Source: Streptomyces harbinensis (GTDB taxonomy: Bacteria; Actinomycetota; Actinomycetes; Streptomycetales; Streptomycetaceae). From it: a stretch of 64,000 nt of DNA. Position 1 is the stretch's first letter; every line of letters starts with the position of its first letter. Shown here piece after piece: positions 35,325-47,804 of the stretch. The position numbers were made by a program, and so were the translations under genes. The notes under the pieces are model-generated. The model saw nothing but the letters and a program-made list of their open reading frames with translations, had not been told where the DNA came from and did not search any database. The stretch is taken from NCBI RefSeq assembly GCF_900116145.1, contig NZ_FPAB01000004.1:62001-126000 (forward strand). The letters are read 5' to 3'.

Positions 35325-36146
35325 TCAGTCGGCCGGCCGCGCCGTTCCGTACTCGGCCAGTGCCCGGTCGGTGGCCGTCTCGAGCGGGCCCATCAGGGGG
35401 ATCAGCGCCAGCAGGACGGCGATCACCCCCGCGTTGAGCGCGAGCAGCCGCCACCGGCCGGCCCGGGTCAGCTCCCGCCGGAACAGCCACAGCACCAGCA
35501 GGCCGCCCGCCGCCGCGTTCACGGCGCCGGTGACCAGGGCCGCCGACAGCCGGCCCAGCAGCGGCAGCAGCAGAAAGGGGAACGCCAGGCCACCGAGCAG
35601 CGCTCCCACATAGTCGGCCGCCGACAGATCGGCCACCGCCCGGTCCGCCTCCTGGGCCCGGATCCGCTGGAACAGGGCCATCAGCAGCGGCATCTCGGCA
35701 CCGATCAGCACCCCGATGGCCAGCGCGTACCCGCACAGCGCCCACCGGGCCTCGCCGCTCCACACGTAGGAGAGGTGGAGCGCCATGGCGCAGCTGCCGC
35801 CCACCAGCCCCAGCAGGGCCTCGATCAGCGCGAAGTTGGCGGCGGCCCGCCCGCGCAGCCGTTTGGCGGCGAGCGAGCCGATGCCCATCGCGAAGACCAT
35901 CAGGGAGAGCACGACCGAGGTGTGGGTGACGGTGTCCCCGATCAAGTGGTCGGCCAGCGCGATCAGTTCCAGCTCGTAGACCAGCCCGCAGGCCGCGCAG
36001 ACGAAGACGCCCGCCAGCACCAGCGCCCGCCCGACGCCGGGCGGCACCGGAAGCCCGCCCCCGGCGGCCGGTGTCCCCCGCCCGTAGTCCGGGCCGGAGC
36101 GCCGGGGCGCGCGCCGCCCGGGCGAGGCCGCCGAGCGTGCGCTCAC
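35325..36146 (-). CDS. Membrane half of a spermidine-synthase-like protein (catalytic domain missing)
   Basis: A 273-residue protein with about seven membrane helices, starting with [29 protein letters not shown] and including [21 protein letters not shown] and [20 protein letters not shown]. This is the N-terminal integral-membrane half of actinobacterial membrane-bound polyamine aminopropyltransferase-like proteins, which normally run on for about 250 residues as a spermidine synthase domain. Here the frame stops after [18 protein letters not shown], just where that domain should begin. The GTG overlaps the DUF2617 stop (GTGA). Truncated or specialised. Confidence 0.82.
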   Translation of the reverse strand: MSARSAASPGRRAPRRSGPDYGRGTPAAGGGLPVPPGVGRALVLAGVFVCAACGLVYELELIALADHLIGDTVTHTSVVLSLMVFAMGIGSLAAKRLRGRAAANFALIEALLGLVGGSCAMALHLSYVWSGEARWALCGYALAIGVLIGAEMPLLMALFQRIRAQEADRAVADLSAADYVGALLGGLAFPFLLLPLLGRLSAALVTGAVNAAAGGLLVLWLFRRELTRAGRWRLLALNAGVIAVLLALIPLMGPLETATDRALAEYGTARPAD

Positions 36147-36700
36147 GAGCCGGACATGACGTCACTCCCCGCGCCCACCCTGTCCCCCACGGGAGTGGCG
36201 TGCACGCCGATTCTGGTCCTGGTGACCACCAGGCGCCGCTCCTGCGGGTAGGCGTGCCAGGTACGCCAGTGCACATGAGCGCCGCGGCGCTGGGCGAGTA
36301 AGGCCGTGAAGGCGTGCGGATCGCCGGGGAAGGTGGCGGCCAGTCCGTGGGGGTGCTCGGCGACCAGGGCGAGCAGTTCCTGGGCGCGCCCGGCGAAGGA
36401 GCCGGCGCTCAGGGTCTCGACCCGGGCCGCGAAGGCGTAGTCGAAGCCGCCGACGCGCTTGGAGACACCGAGCGGCAGTGGCGTTCTGCTGCCCGGCATG
36501 CAGGCCACCGTCTCGGAGCAGGAGTCGTCCAGCGCGCTGAGCAGCACCTGGTGGGAGGCACCCAGCACGCGCAGTTGAACGCTCGCGCCGCCGAGTTCGA
36601 GATCGAGGGTGGCCAGGGACGGCAGGGGCTCGCGGCCCAGGGCCCAGGCCAGATCGTCGGCACTGGTGTCGGTATAGGCGGTGTGAATGGTGGTGAGCAT
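36143..36700 (-). CDS. DUF2617 family protein
   Basis: A 185-residue soluble protein with [47 protein letters not shown] and [20 protein letters not shown] recall this as DUF2617, commonly next to the spermidine-synthase-like gene in Streptomyces, as here. GGGAG precedes the ATG. Function unknown. Its stop overlaps the start of the downstream membrane gene, so the two are coupled. Confidence 0.85.
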   Translation of the reverse strand: MLTTIHTAYTDTSADDLAWALGREPLPSLATLDLELGGASVQLRVLGASHQVLLSALDDSCSETVACMPGSRTPLPLGVSKRVGGFDYAFAARVETLSAGSFAGRAQELLALVAEHPHGLAATFPGDPHAFTALLAQRRGAHVHWRTWHAYPQERRLVVTRTRIGVHATPVGDRVGAGSDVMSGS

Positions 36701-37144
36701 GGGTCGGCTCCCGCATGCACGCAGTTCGATGGTGAGCGGACCGGCCGTGGAATACCCTCGGCCGCCCGTCCGCCGGGCCCGGCAGGCACTGGGCGGGGCG
36801 CCCAGGCGCTGAACCCGGATACGGACTTCACCGAATCATGGAACCCGCCGCCCCCACAGCGTTTTTACCCAACTTCACCAGGTTTCCATCCCCCCGGGGT
36901 CAGGGTGGGTCAGGTGTTCTCCTGTCCGTGACCGTAATGCGAACACCCGTTCACGTTGCCGATGTGCTAGCGGCATTGAAACGCCCGTTTGTTCCATATA
37001 TCCGCGTAGATGCAGGTAACAACTCAGCCTGTTTCACATCTCGGCTGCACAACGGTCACTCTTGCGCACTTGTTCGCGCCCGGTTCTGTGACGAAGCTCT
37101 CCGCAACTTCACACTACAAGTCATCACACCGTGGAAGGCCCAAG
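36701..37144. other. 444-bp intergenic region with the dpp operon leader
   Basis: Divergent control region. The part 36830-37140 is clearly lower in GC than its surroundings and has no credible gene. It holds a likely promoter (TTGAAA at 36976, TATATC at 36997) and a leader of about 135 nt before the binding-protein ATG. GAACACCCGTTC at about 36941 is a small inverted repeat (GAAC/GTTC). Confidence 0.55.
36976..37002 (+). promoter_or_regulatory. Candidate promoter of the peptide ABC operon
   Basis: TTGAAA (36976-36981), a 15-nt spacer, then TATATC (36997-37002). The spacer is short, so the call is tentative. Confidence 0.4.
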
Positions 37145-38902
37145 ATGACCCGATTCGGAAGGGCGTCGAAGCTGGGCGCTGCTCTCCTGGGAGGCGCACT
37201 CGTCCTCTCAGCATGCGGCAGCGACAGCGACGGCGGCGACGACACCGACAACAACAACGCCGGCGGGGGCTCGGCCGACACCGTCACGCTCGCCTGGGCC
37301 CAGCCGCTGGACAGCTACAACCCCACCACCGCGGGTGCCAACTCCAACGCCAACGGCACCATACTCAACGGCACCGTCGGCGGTTTCTGGGGGTACGACG
37401 GCGAGCGCGGTCTGGTGACCCCGCACGAGGAGTTCGGCACCTACGAGAAGGTGTCCGACGACCCGCTGACGGTCGAGTACACCATCAACGAGGCCGCCGT
37501 GTGGTCCGACGGTGTTCCGATCGACTGTGATGACGTCCAGCTGTGGTGGACGCAGAACAGCGGCGCCATCGACGGCCTGTTCTCCGCGGTGGGCATCCAG
37601 GGCATCGAGGACACCACCCGCCCCGAGTGCGAGCCGGGCGGCAAGTCCTTCACCCTCGTCTACGACACCCCGTACGCCGACTGGGAGACCGCCGGCCCGG
37701 GTGTGGGCAACAACAAGATCATGCCGGCGCACGTCGTCGCCCGTGAGGGCGGTCTGAGCGACGAGGAGTTCCTCGCCGCGCTGCTGGCCGAGGACGCCGA
37801 CGCGCTCGCCGACGCCGCCAAGTTCTTCAACGAGGGCTGGCTGATCAACGGCTCGCTGCCCGACGAGTCGATCATCCCCTCCTCCGGCCCCTACAAGCTG
37901 ACCGGTTTCGAGGAGGGCCAGTCGGTCACCCTCACCGCCAACGAGGCGTACTGGGGTGAGCAGCCGGCCACCAAGACCATCGTCGTCCGCCAGGTCGCCG
38001 AGGAGCAGCAGGTCCAGGCGCTCCAGAACGGCGAGGTCGACGTCATCCAGCCGCAGCCGACGGTGGACGTCGCCAACCAGCTGGAGCAGGCCAGCGGCAT
38101 CCAGACCCACCTGGGTGACCAGTACACCTACGAGCACTGGGACTTCAACTTCGACCGGGGCCCGTTCTCCGAGTCGCTCGCGCTGCGCCAGGCCTTCGCG
38201 CTGTGCGCCCCGCGCCAGCAGATCGTCGAGAACCTGATCCAGCCCATCGTGCCGGACGCCGAGGTCAAGAACATCCGCAGCCTGGCCCCCTGGGACCCGG
38301 GCTACGAACTGGGCGTGGACGCCGTCGCCCCGGTGATCGCCGAGTTCGGCACCACCGACATCGAGCGCGCCCGCCAGATCCTGGAGGAGGAGGACGCGGT
38401 CGGCACCAAGATCCGCGTCGAGACCCTGGACAACCAGCGCCGCAACGACTCCGGCGCGCTGGTGAAGGCGTCCTGTGACGAGGCCGGCTTCGACGTCGAG
38501 TTCGTCTCCTCCGCCGACTTCTTCGACACCACCGGTGGCCTCTCGCAGGGCACCTTCGACGTCGCCCAGTACGCCTGGATCGGCTCGAACCAGATGTCCG
38601 GCTGGAACTCCACCTTCCGCAGCCCGGCCGAGTGCTCGGTCGAGGGCAAGGGCAACAACAACGGCTGCTACTCCAACGCCGAGCTGGACCAGCTGCTCAA
38701 CGACATCCTGGTCGCCCCCAACCCTGAGGACGCCCAGGCCATCGCCGCCGAGATCGAGCTGAAGCTGTGGGAGGACATGGTCACCATCCCGATCTTCCAG
38801 CACCCCGGCATCACCGCCTGGGGCGACAGCGTCCAGAACATCGTTCCCAACCCGTCCCAGGGCTCCATCACCTGGAACGTGCACGAGTGGTCCAAGGGCT
38901 GA
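37145..38902 (+). CDS. Peptide ABC transporter substrate-binding lipoprotein (family 5)
   Basis: A 585-residue SBP_bac_5 protein. The signal peptide ends in the lipobox LVLSAC with Cys24 as lipidation site, followed by an Asp/Asn/Gly-rich spacer. Family features include LTVEYTINEAAVWSDGVPIDCDDV, SSGPYKLTGFEEGQSVTLTAN (in parts), NEAYWGEQPATKTIVVR and LRQAFALC. It captures di/oligopeptides outside the membrane for the permease pair and two ATPases that follow. GGAAGG precedes the ATG. A stem-loop separates it from the permease genes. Confidence 0.93.
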   Translation: MTRFGRASKLGAALLGGALVLSACGSDSDGGDDTDNNNAGGGSADTVTLAWAQPLDSYNPTTAGANSNANGTILNGTVGGFWGYDGERGLVTPHEEFGTYEKVSDDPLTVEYTINEAAVWSDGVPIDCDDVQLWWTQNSGAIDGLFSAVGIQGIEDTTRPECEPGGKSFTLVYDTPYADWETAGPGVGNNKIMPAHVVAREGGLSDEEFLAALLAEDADALADAAKFFNEGWLINGSLPDESIIPSSGPYKLTGFEEGQSVTLTANEAYWGEQPATKTIVVRQVAEEQQVQALQNGEVDVIQPQPTVDVANQLEQASGIQTHLGDQYTYEHWDFNFDRGPFSESLALRQAFALCAPRQQIVENLIQPIVPDAEVKNIRSLAPWDPGYELGVDAVAPVIAEFGTTDIERARQILEEEDAVGTKIRVETLDNQRRNDSGALVKASCDEAGFDVEFVSSADFFDTTGGLSQGTFDVAQYAWIGSNQMSGWNSTFRSPAECSVEGKGNNNGCYSNAELDQLLNDILVAPNPEDAQAIAAEIELKLWEDMVTIPIFQHPGITAWGDSVQNIVPNPSQGSITWNVHEWSKG

Positions 38903-38990
38903 GGCCGCGGCGGTGACGGCCGCCGGCACCACCCCTGACGGGTGAGCCGAACGCCGCACCGCGCCGCGACCGCGGCAAGGCATACGCCTC

Positions 38991-39022
38991 ACGGGGCCGG
39001 GCTTCATCACCCCCGGCCCCGT
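38991..39022 (+). terminator. Intra-operon stem-loop after the binding-protein gene
   Basis: ACGGGGCCGGG (38991-39001) pairs with CCCGGCCCCGT (39012-39022) over a 10-nt loop. It may attenuate transcription or protect the upstream mRNA, giving more binding protein than permease. Confidence 0.6.
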
Positions 39023-39090
39023 CTTCATTCGCACTCCCCCACCCCAGCCCTTCACCTCCCACACCACTCGCACCTTCAGGAGTCAGCGCC

Positions 39091-40602
39091 ATGCTCGTCT
39101 TCATCGTGCGGCGGCTGTTCGTCTCGATCTGGGTGTTCTTCACCGCCACGATCGTGATCTTCTTCCTGGCCACCAAGGTCAAGGACCCGCTCGCCGACGC
39201 ACGCCAGCTGCCGGACAACACGCGCGAGAGCGCGATGGCCGTGATCATCGAACGGATGCATCTGGACGAACCCTTCATCGTCAGATACTTCCTCTGGCTC
39301 GGGGACGCCATCCAAGGCGATCTCGGAGTGAACCGGCAGGGCCTGAGCGTCAACTCGATGCTGGACGCGGCCGTGAGCGCCACCCTGCAACTCGTCATCG
39401 GCGCCACCGTGATCTCGATCGTCATCGGCATCACCATCGGCGTCATCTCCGCACTGCGCCAGTACAGCGCCCTGGACCAGACCGTCACCTTCGTGGCGTT
39501 CGTCTGCTTCTCGCTGCCGTCGTTCTGGATCGCCACCCTCCTCAAGGAGTTCATGGCGATCGACTTCAACGACTGGCTGGCCGACCCCGTCATCTCCGTA
39601 CCGTTCATCGCCGGGATTTCGCTGGTCACCGCGCTCACCGCCGGCGGCCTGGTGGTCGGCGACCGCCGCAGCCGGCTCACGGTCTTCGGCACCACGCTCG
39701 CCGGCATGGTGGTGCTGCTCGCGGCGCTCTCCGCCACCGGCTGGTTCAACGACCCGGGCCTGGGCCCGATCGTGGTCGCCCTCACCGCGCTCGGCGGCGC
39801 CATCGGCTTCACCGTCCTGGTCAGCGGCCTGGAGTGGGCACCGCCGCTGAAGGCCGCGCTCATATCCGCCGGCCTCGGCATCGTCGCCTACTTCGCGCTC
39901 GGCCCGGTCCTGAAGGACCCCAACCTGCTGACCCTGCTGCTGCTCGCGCTGGTCACCGCGGGCGTCGGGTACGGCGTCGGCTGGTACGTCGGCGGCGACC
40001 TGTACCGCCGCAACGCCATCCCGGCCGCGATCTTCACCGGCCTGTTCACCGGCGCGGTCATCTTCCTGGACCGGATGCTCCAGTCCTTCGCCTCCTACAG
40101 CGACTCGGTCGGCGGCCGGCCCATCTCCACCATCGGCGCCAGCACCCCCAACTACGACGGCACCTTCTGGCAGAGCGGCCTCGACTCGTTCGGCCACCTC
40201 GCCCTGCCCAGCCTGGCGCTGGTGCTGATCTCGCTGGCCACGTACTCCCGTTACACCCGCGCCAGCATGCTGGAGGTCATGAACCAGGACTACGTGCGCA
40301 CCGCCCGCGCCAAGGGCCTGAGCGAGCGCGCCGTGGTCACCCGGCACGTGCTGCGCAACGGCATGATCCCGATCACCACCCTGGTGAGCTACGACATCGG
40401 CACCGTGCTCGGCGGCGCGGTCATCACCGAGAAGGTCTTCGGCTGGCGGGCCATGGGCACCATGCTGCTGGAAGGCATCGAGCAGGGCGACCCGATGCCG
40501 ATCATGGCGTTCTTCCTGGTCTCCGGCGGCGCGATCATCGTCTTCAACATGATCGCGGACATCGCCTACGCCGTCCTCGACCCCCGCATCCGGCTGTCCT
40601 GA
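39091..40602 (+). CDS. Peptide ABC transporter permease (DppB type) with extra membrane segments
   Basis: A 503-residue permease. The N-terminal 160 residues (MLVFIVRRLFVSIWVFFTA and LGVNRQGLSVNSMLDAA) and the C-terminal 170 (LPSLALVLISLATYSRYTRASML, the EAA-like loop RTARAKGLSERAVVTRHVLRNGMIP, then GAVITEKVFGWRAMG) match DppB. Between them lie about 160 extra residues (roughly 165-325) with around five more membrane helices. Usual DppB length is 310-340. Forms the translocation pore with the next gene's product. Confidence 0.9.
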   Translation: MLVFIVRRLFVSIWVFFTATIVIFFLATKVKDPLADARQLPDNTRESAMAVIIERMHLDEPFIVRYFLWLGDAIQGDLGVNRQGLSVNSMLDAAVSATLQLVIGATVISIVIGITIGVISALRQYSALDQTVTFVAFVCFSLPSFWIATLLKEFMAIDFNDWLADPVISVPFIAGISLVTALTAGGLVVGDRRSRLTVFGTTLAGMVVLLAALSATGWFNDPGLGPIVVALTALGGAIGFTVLVSGLEWAPPLKAALISAGLGIVAYFALGPVLKDPNLLTLLLLALVTAGVGYGVGWYVGGDLYRRNAIPAAIFTGLFTGAVIFLDRMLQSFASYSDSVGGRPISTIGASTPNYDGTFWQSGLDSFGHLALPSLALVLISLATYSRYTRASMLEVMNQDYVRTARAKGLSERAVVTRHVLRNGMIPITTLVSYDIGTVLGGAVITEKVFGWRAMGTMLLEGIEQGDPMPIMAFFLVSGGAIIVFNMIADIAYAVLDPRIRLS

Positions 40603-40613
40603 AGGAGATTGAC

Positions 40614-41639
40614 ATGACGGACGCACAGCGCGCAGCGCAGAAAGCCGGATCCGAGCCGGGACCGGAGGCCGCCGGCCCGCCCGGCACCGCGGACACCGCC
40701 GCCCAGGGCATGACCATCGTCGCCCGCAGCCAGGGCCAACTGGTCCGGCGCCGGTTCTTCCGGCACAAGGGCGCCATGGTCGGCCTGGTGCTGTTCATCC
40801 TGGTGGTCGGCCTGGCCGTGACCTCCATCGGTGCCGGGCCCATCCCCGGCTGGTGGGACAAGACGCCCACCGCCACCGCCACCGCCGTCGACGGCGGCCG
40901 GCCCACCCTCTCCGTCGTCCCCGAGTTCCTCGGCGGCGGCGGCGTCCACCTGGGCGAACACCCCTTCGGCCAGGACAACATCGGCCGCGACTACTTCGCC
41001 CTCACCATGCGCGGCGCCCAGGTCTCCCTGGTGATCGCGCTGCTGGTCGGCCTGATCGCCACCTTCGTGGGAACGGTCATCGGCGCCGCCGCCGGCTACT
41101 TCCGGGGCTGGACCGAGTCCACCCTGATGCGCTCCAGTGACGTGCTCATCGCCGTCCCCACCCTGCTGATCGCCGGTCTGATCGGCACCATGATCGCGGG
41201 TCGCGGCATCGTCCTGTTCGGCATCTTCCTGGGCCTGGTGACCTGGATGCAGACCGCCAGACTCGTCCGCGGTGAGGTGCTCTCGCTGCGCGAGAAGGAA
41301 TTCGTGGAAGCGGCCCGCTCGGTGGGCACCTCCTCCCGGCGGATCATCTTCAAGCACATCCTGCCCAACACGATCGGCATCATCATCGTGTCGGTGACGC
41401 TGGCCATCGCCTCGGCGGTGCTGCTGGAGACGGGCCTGTCCTTCGTCGGCCTCGGCGTGCAGCCGCCGGACACCTCGCTCGGCCGGCTGATCAGCGACTA
41501 CCAGACGGCGCTCGGCACCCGGCCCTGGCTCTTCTACTGGCCCGGTGTCTTCATCATCCTGATCGCTCTCTCGGTGAACTTCATCGGCGACGGTCTGCGT
41601 GACGCCTTCGATCCCCGACAGAACCGGGTGCGTGACTGA
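40614..41639 (+). CDS. Peptide ABC transporter permease (DppC type)
   Basis: A 341-residue permease after AAGGAG. An N-terminal polar tail of about 40 residues leads to a first helix (GAMVGLVLFILVVGLAVTSIG), a periplasmic loop with HPFGQDNIGRDYFAL, then the core permease domain with the EAA loop REKEFVEAARSVGTSSRRIIFKHILPN (in parts) and the DppC end LSVNFIGDGLRDAFDPR. Its stop overlaps the next start (TGATG). Confidence 0.93.
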   Translation: MTDAQRAAQKAGSEPGPEAAGPPGTADTAAQGMTIVARSQGQLVRRRFFRHKGAMVGLVLFILVVGLAVTSIGAGPIPGWWDKTPTATATAVDGGRPTLSVVPEFLGGGGVHLGEHPFGQDNIGRDYFALTMRGAQVSLVIALLVGLIATFVGTVIGAAAGYFRGWTESTLMRSSDVLIAVPTLLIAGLIGTMIAGRGIVLFGIFLGLVTWMQTARLVRGEVLSLREKEFVEAARSVGTSSRRIIFKHILPNTIGIIIVSVTLAIASAVLLETGLSFVGLGVQPPDTSLGRLISDYQTALGTRPWLFYWPGVFIILIALSVNFIGDGLRDAFDPRQNRVRD

Positions 41640-42780
41640 TGTCTGTGACCAACCCCCCCGCCACTCCCGGCACCCCCGCCGTGACCGAGGCGGCCGAGGA
41701 CGTGCACGAGGCACGCACCCTGGCCGACTCCCGGCCGCCCTCCGACGAAGCCATCCTCGAAGTCGAGAACCTGACCGTCGAGTTCCCGACGGACGACGGC
41801 GTGGTCCGCGCCGTACGCGGCGTCGACTACACCCTGCACGCCCGTGAGGTGCTGGGCATCGTCGGCGAGTCCGGATCCGGCAAGTCGGTGTCCTCGATGG
41901 CGGTCATGGGCCTGCTGCCCAAATCCGCCCGCATCAAGGGCTCCATCCGCTACCGGGGCCAGGAAATGCTCACCATGCGCCCCAAGGAGCAGCGGGCGCT
42001 GCGCGGCCGGAAGATCGCGATGATCTTCCAGGACCCGATGACCTCGCTCAACCCGGTCCGCACCATCGGCGACCAGCTGTCCGAGGCCGTCCTCGCGCAC
42101 CATCTCGTCCCGCGCAAGGAAGCGCTGCGCCGGGCCAAGGACATGCTCGACCTGGTCGGCATCCCGCAGCCCGGGAAGCGGCTGGGCGCCTACCCGCACG
42201 AGTTCTCCGGCGGGATGCGGCAGCGGGTGATGATCGCCATGGCGATCATCAACGACCCGGACGTCATCATCGCCGACGAGCCCACCACGGCGCTCGACGT
42301 CACCGTCCAGGCGCAGATCCTGGAGAAGCTGCTGGAGGTCAAGGACGAGGTCAACGCGGCGATCCTGATGATCACCCACGACCTCGGGGTGATCGCCGGC
42401 ATGGCGCACCGCACCCTGGTGATGTACGCGGGCAAGCCGGTCGAGATCGGCGGCACCGACCAGGTGTTCTACGAGCCGCGGATGCCGTACACCGCCGGTC
42501 TGCTGGGGTCGATCCCGTCCCTGGACGGCGACCGCGAGGACCGGCTGCGGCCGATCACCGGGACGCCCCCGTCCCTGATCCACCTGCCGGCCGGCTGTCC
42601 GTTCGCGCCGCGCTGCCCGCTGGCGACGGCGGAGTGCACGGAGAGCGAACCCGGGCTGACGGAGGCCGGCGAGGGCCACCGGGCGGCCTGCCACCACAGC
42701 GACCGGCTGGCCGCGGCGGACGACCCGACCGCGTTCTTCCGCGACGACAGCTCCCCCATCACCGAAAGCGAGGAGGGGTG

Positions 42781-42781
<1 letters not shown>
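41639..42781 (+). CDS. Peptide ABC transporter ATPase (DppD type)
   Basis: A 380-residue ATPase. It has Walker A GESGSGKS (about 77-84), Q-loop [10 protein letters not shown], the signature [14 protein letters not shown], Walker [14 protein letters not shown] and switch His in THDLGV. The C-terminal oligopeptide-transporter extension has the Cys cluster [16 protein letters not shown] and CHH, a possible Fe-S or metal site typical of this family. TGATG overlaps couple it to genes on both sides. Confidence 0.94.
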
Positions 42782-43818
<1,037 letters not shown>

Positions 43819-43834
43819 GGCCGTACGGCACGCG

Positions 43835-43866
43835 GACGGGCCCCGGGGTCTCCCCCGGGGCCCGTC
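43835..43866. terminator. Terminator after the peptide ABC operon
   Basis: A perfect 14-bp stem (43835-43848 with 43853-43866) with tetraloop TCTC, between the convergent stops of the DppF-type gene and the thiamine-binding gene. Confidence 0.85.
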
Positions 43867-43887
43867 TTCTCGTCGTGTGCGCGCCGG

Positions 43888-44184
43888 TCAGCTCCCGGCG
43901 AGGTGGCGTTCGACGGTGGCGACCTTGGCGGTCAGCCCGTCGGTGACGCCCTCGCGCAGGTCGGCCTTGAGCACCAAGGAGACGCGGGCGGCGTGCGCCT
44001 GGACGGCCTCGGTGGCGCGCTTGACGACGTCCATCACCTCGTCCCACTCGCCCTCGACGCTGGTGAACATGGCGTCGGTGCGGTTCGGCAGGCCGCTGTC
44101 GCGGACGACGCGGACGGCGGCGGCGACCGCCTCGCCGACGTCCTCACCGGCGCCGATGGGGGTGACGGAGAAGGCGACGATCAC
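43888..44184 (-). CDS. MTH1187-family thiamine-binding protein
   Basis: A 98-residue ferredoxin-like protein, [20 protein letters not shown], with [20 protein letters not shown] and [15 protein letters not shown]. The family (DUF77/YkoF-like) binds thiamine or related pyrimidines in some members. The GTG at 44184 overlaps the YbjN-gene stop by 4 bases (GTGA), so it is the second gene of that operon. Confidence 0.85.
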   Translation of the reverse strand: MIVAFSVTPIGAGEDVGEAVAAAVRVVRDSGLPNRTDAMFTSVEGEWDEVMDVVKRATEAVQAHAARVSLVLKADLREGVTDGLTAKVATVERHLAGS

Positions 44185-44816
44185 GAGGTGGCACCGCCGC
44201 TCGTACCGCCCTCGCCCCCGGTGCCGTCGGTCCCGCCGTTGGTGCCGTTGGTGCCGTTCCCGCCCTCGTCGCCGCCGTCGCCGTCGCCGGACTCGGCGTC
44301 CTTCTCCAGTCCGAGGGTCTCCACCAGCCACTTGTCGAACTCGATGGCGGCCCGGATCCAGCTGACGGCGGTGTTCACGAAGTGGTCCGGGGCCACGCCG
44401 AGACCGATGAGCATCTGCGCCTCACCGATGAGACGGACCGTTCCGTCGTCATTGGTGTGGGTGTAGACCTTCGGCCACAGCGTGCGGCGGTTCCACTCGT
44501 CGATGGTCTCCAGCAGCCGGCCTTTTTCCTCGATGGTGTGCGGCCGGTCGTAGAAGGTCCGGACCGACAGGATCCGCTGCTGCTTCTCACCGCGGAACAT
44601 GAAATACGTACGGAACTTCTCCCAGGGGGCGACCAGATCGCCCTCCTTGTCCGTGACGTACTTCAGCTTCATGCGCTCCAGCAACTGCTTGATCAGGTCC
44701 TGGTTGGGCATGATCGGCCCGGCCGGCTTCCTCGCTCCGCCCTGACCAGGGGTCTTGTTCTCCGGCTTCTCCGGTTGGCCGCCGAAGTTCGGAATTGCGG
44801 AGGGATCGACAGACAC
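44181..44816 (-). CDS. YbjN domain protein with Gly/Asn/Thr-rich tail
   Basis: A 211-residue protein. The central YbjN-like domain (about 36-170) contains [41 protein letters not shown] and [20 protein letters not shown]. The last 40 residues are an acidic then Gly/Asn/Thr-rich low-complexity tail. YbjN proteins have a type-III-chaperone-like fold and unclear function. GTG start after GGAAAGGGA. Confidence 0.82.
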   Translation of the reverse strand: MSVDPSAIPNFGGQPEKPENKTPGQGGARKPAGPIMPNQDLIKQLLERMKLKYVTDKEGDLVAPWEKFRTYFMFRGEKQQRILSVRTFYDRPHTIEEKGRLLETIDEWNRRTLWPKVYTHTNDDGTVRLIGEAQMLIGLGVAPDHFVNTAVSWIRAAIEFDKWLVETLGLEKDAESGDGDGGDEGGNGTNGTNGGTDGTGGEGGTSGGATS

Positions 44817-44866
44817 GGGATGGGTCCCTTTCCTCGGTTAAGGAGACACTGCCATCCTCGCTCATC

Positions 44867-44899
44867 CCCGCCCCGTTCTGGCAAGCAGTACGGGGCGGG
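44867..44899 (-). terminator. clpB terminator
   Basis: CCCGCCCCGT (44867-44876) pairs with ACGGGGCGGG (44890-44899), 13-nt loop, 11 bases past the clpB stop. Confidence 0.7.
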
Positions 44900-44909
44900 A
44901 AAGATCACC

Positions 44910-47495
<2,586 letters not shown>

Positions 47496-47537
47496 GTCGC
47501 GTTACTCCTCGGCTTGCCTCATGGGTCATGCGATAAG

Positions 47538-47556
47538 TTGAGTCTACTCCACTCAA
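47538..47556 (-). promoter_or_regulatory. HAIR element (HspR operator) at clpB
   Basis: TTGAGT-N7-ACTCAA, matching the HspR consensus CTTGAGT-N7-ACTCAAG except for the outer bases. It lies 43 bases upstream of clpB. HspR itself is encoded in this window. Confidence 0.85.
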
Positions 47557-47804
47557 TGCCGATCCACACCCGCCGCCACGGACGAGTACAGGGGGGCGAA
47601 CGGGACCGGACTCTCGAGCGGCGCTGCTACGCACGGGCCGGCATCCCGCTCTATCTGCTGTGCGACCGCGAGCTGGAGACCGTCACCCTGCACAGCGAGC
47701 CGGGCAGCAACGACTACCGGACGGTCCTCTCGGTGACCTACGGCAAGTCCCTCCTACTGCCGGAGCCGTTCGGCTTCGAGCTGGAGACCGCCGACCTGAT
47801 CTGA
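47556..47804 (+). pseudogene. Remnant of a Uma2-family (DUF820) endonuclease
   Basis: An 82-residue frame with ERRCYARAGIPLYLLCDREL, TVTLHSEPGSNDYRTV and LLLPEPFGFELETADL, which is the C-terminal third of Uma2/DUF820 proteins (these usually have about 190 residues with the catalytic core further upstream). The N-terminal two thirds are absent; the clpB promoter occupies that position. The ATG at 47556 lies inside the HAIR element and may not be used. Its stop overlaps the next ATG (TGATG). Confidence 0.7.
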
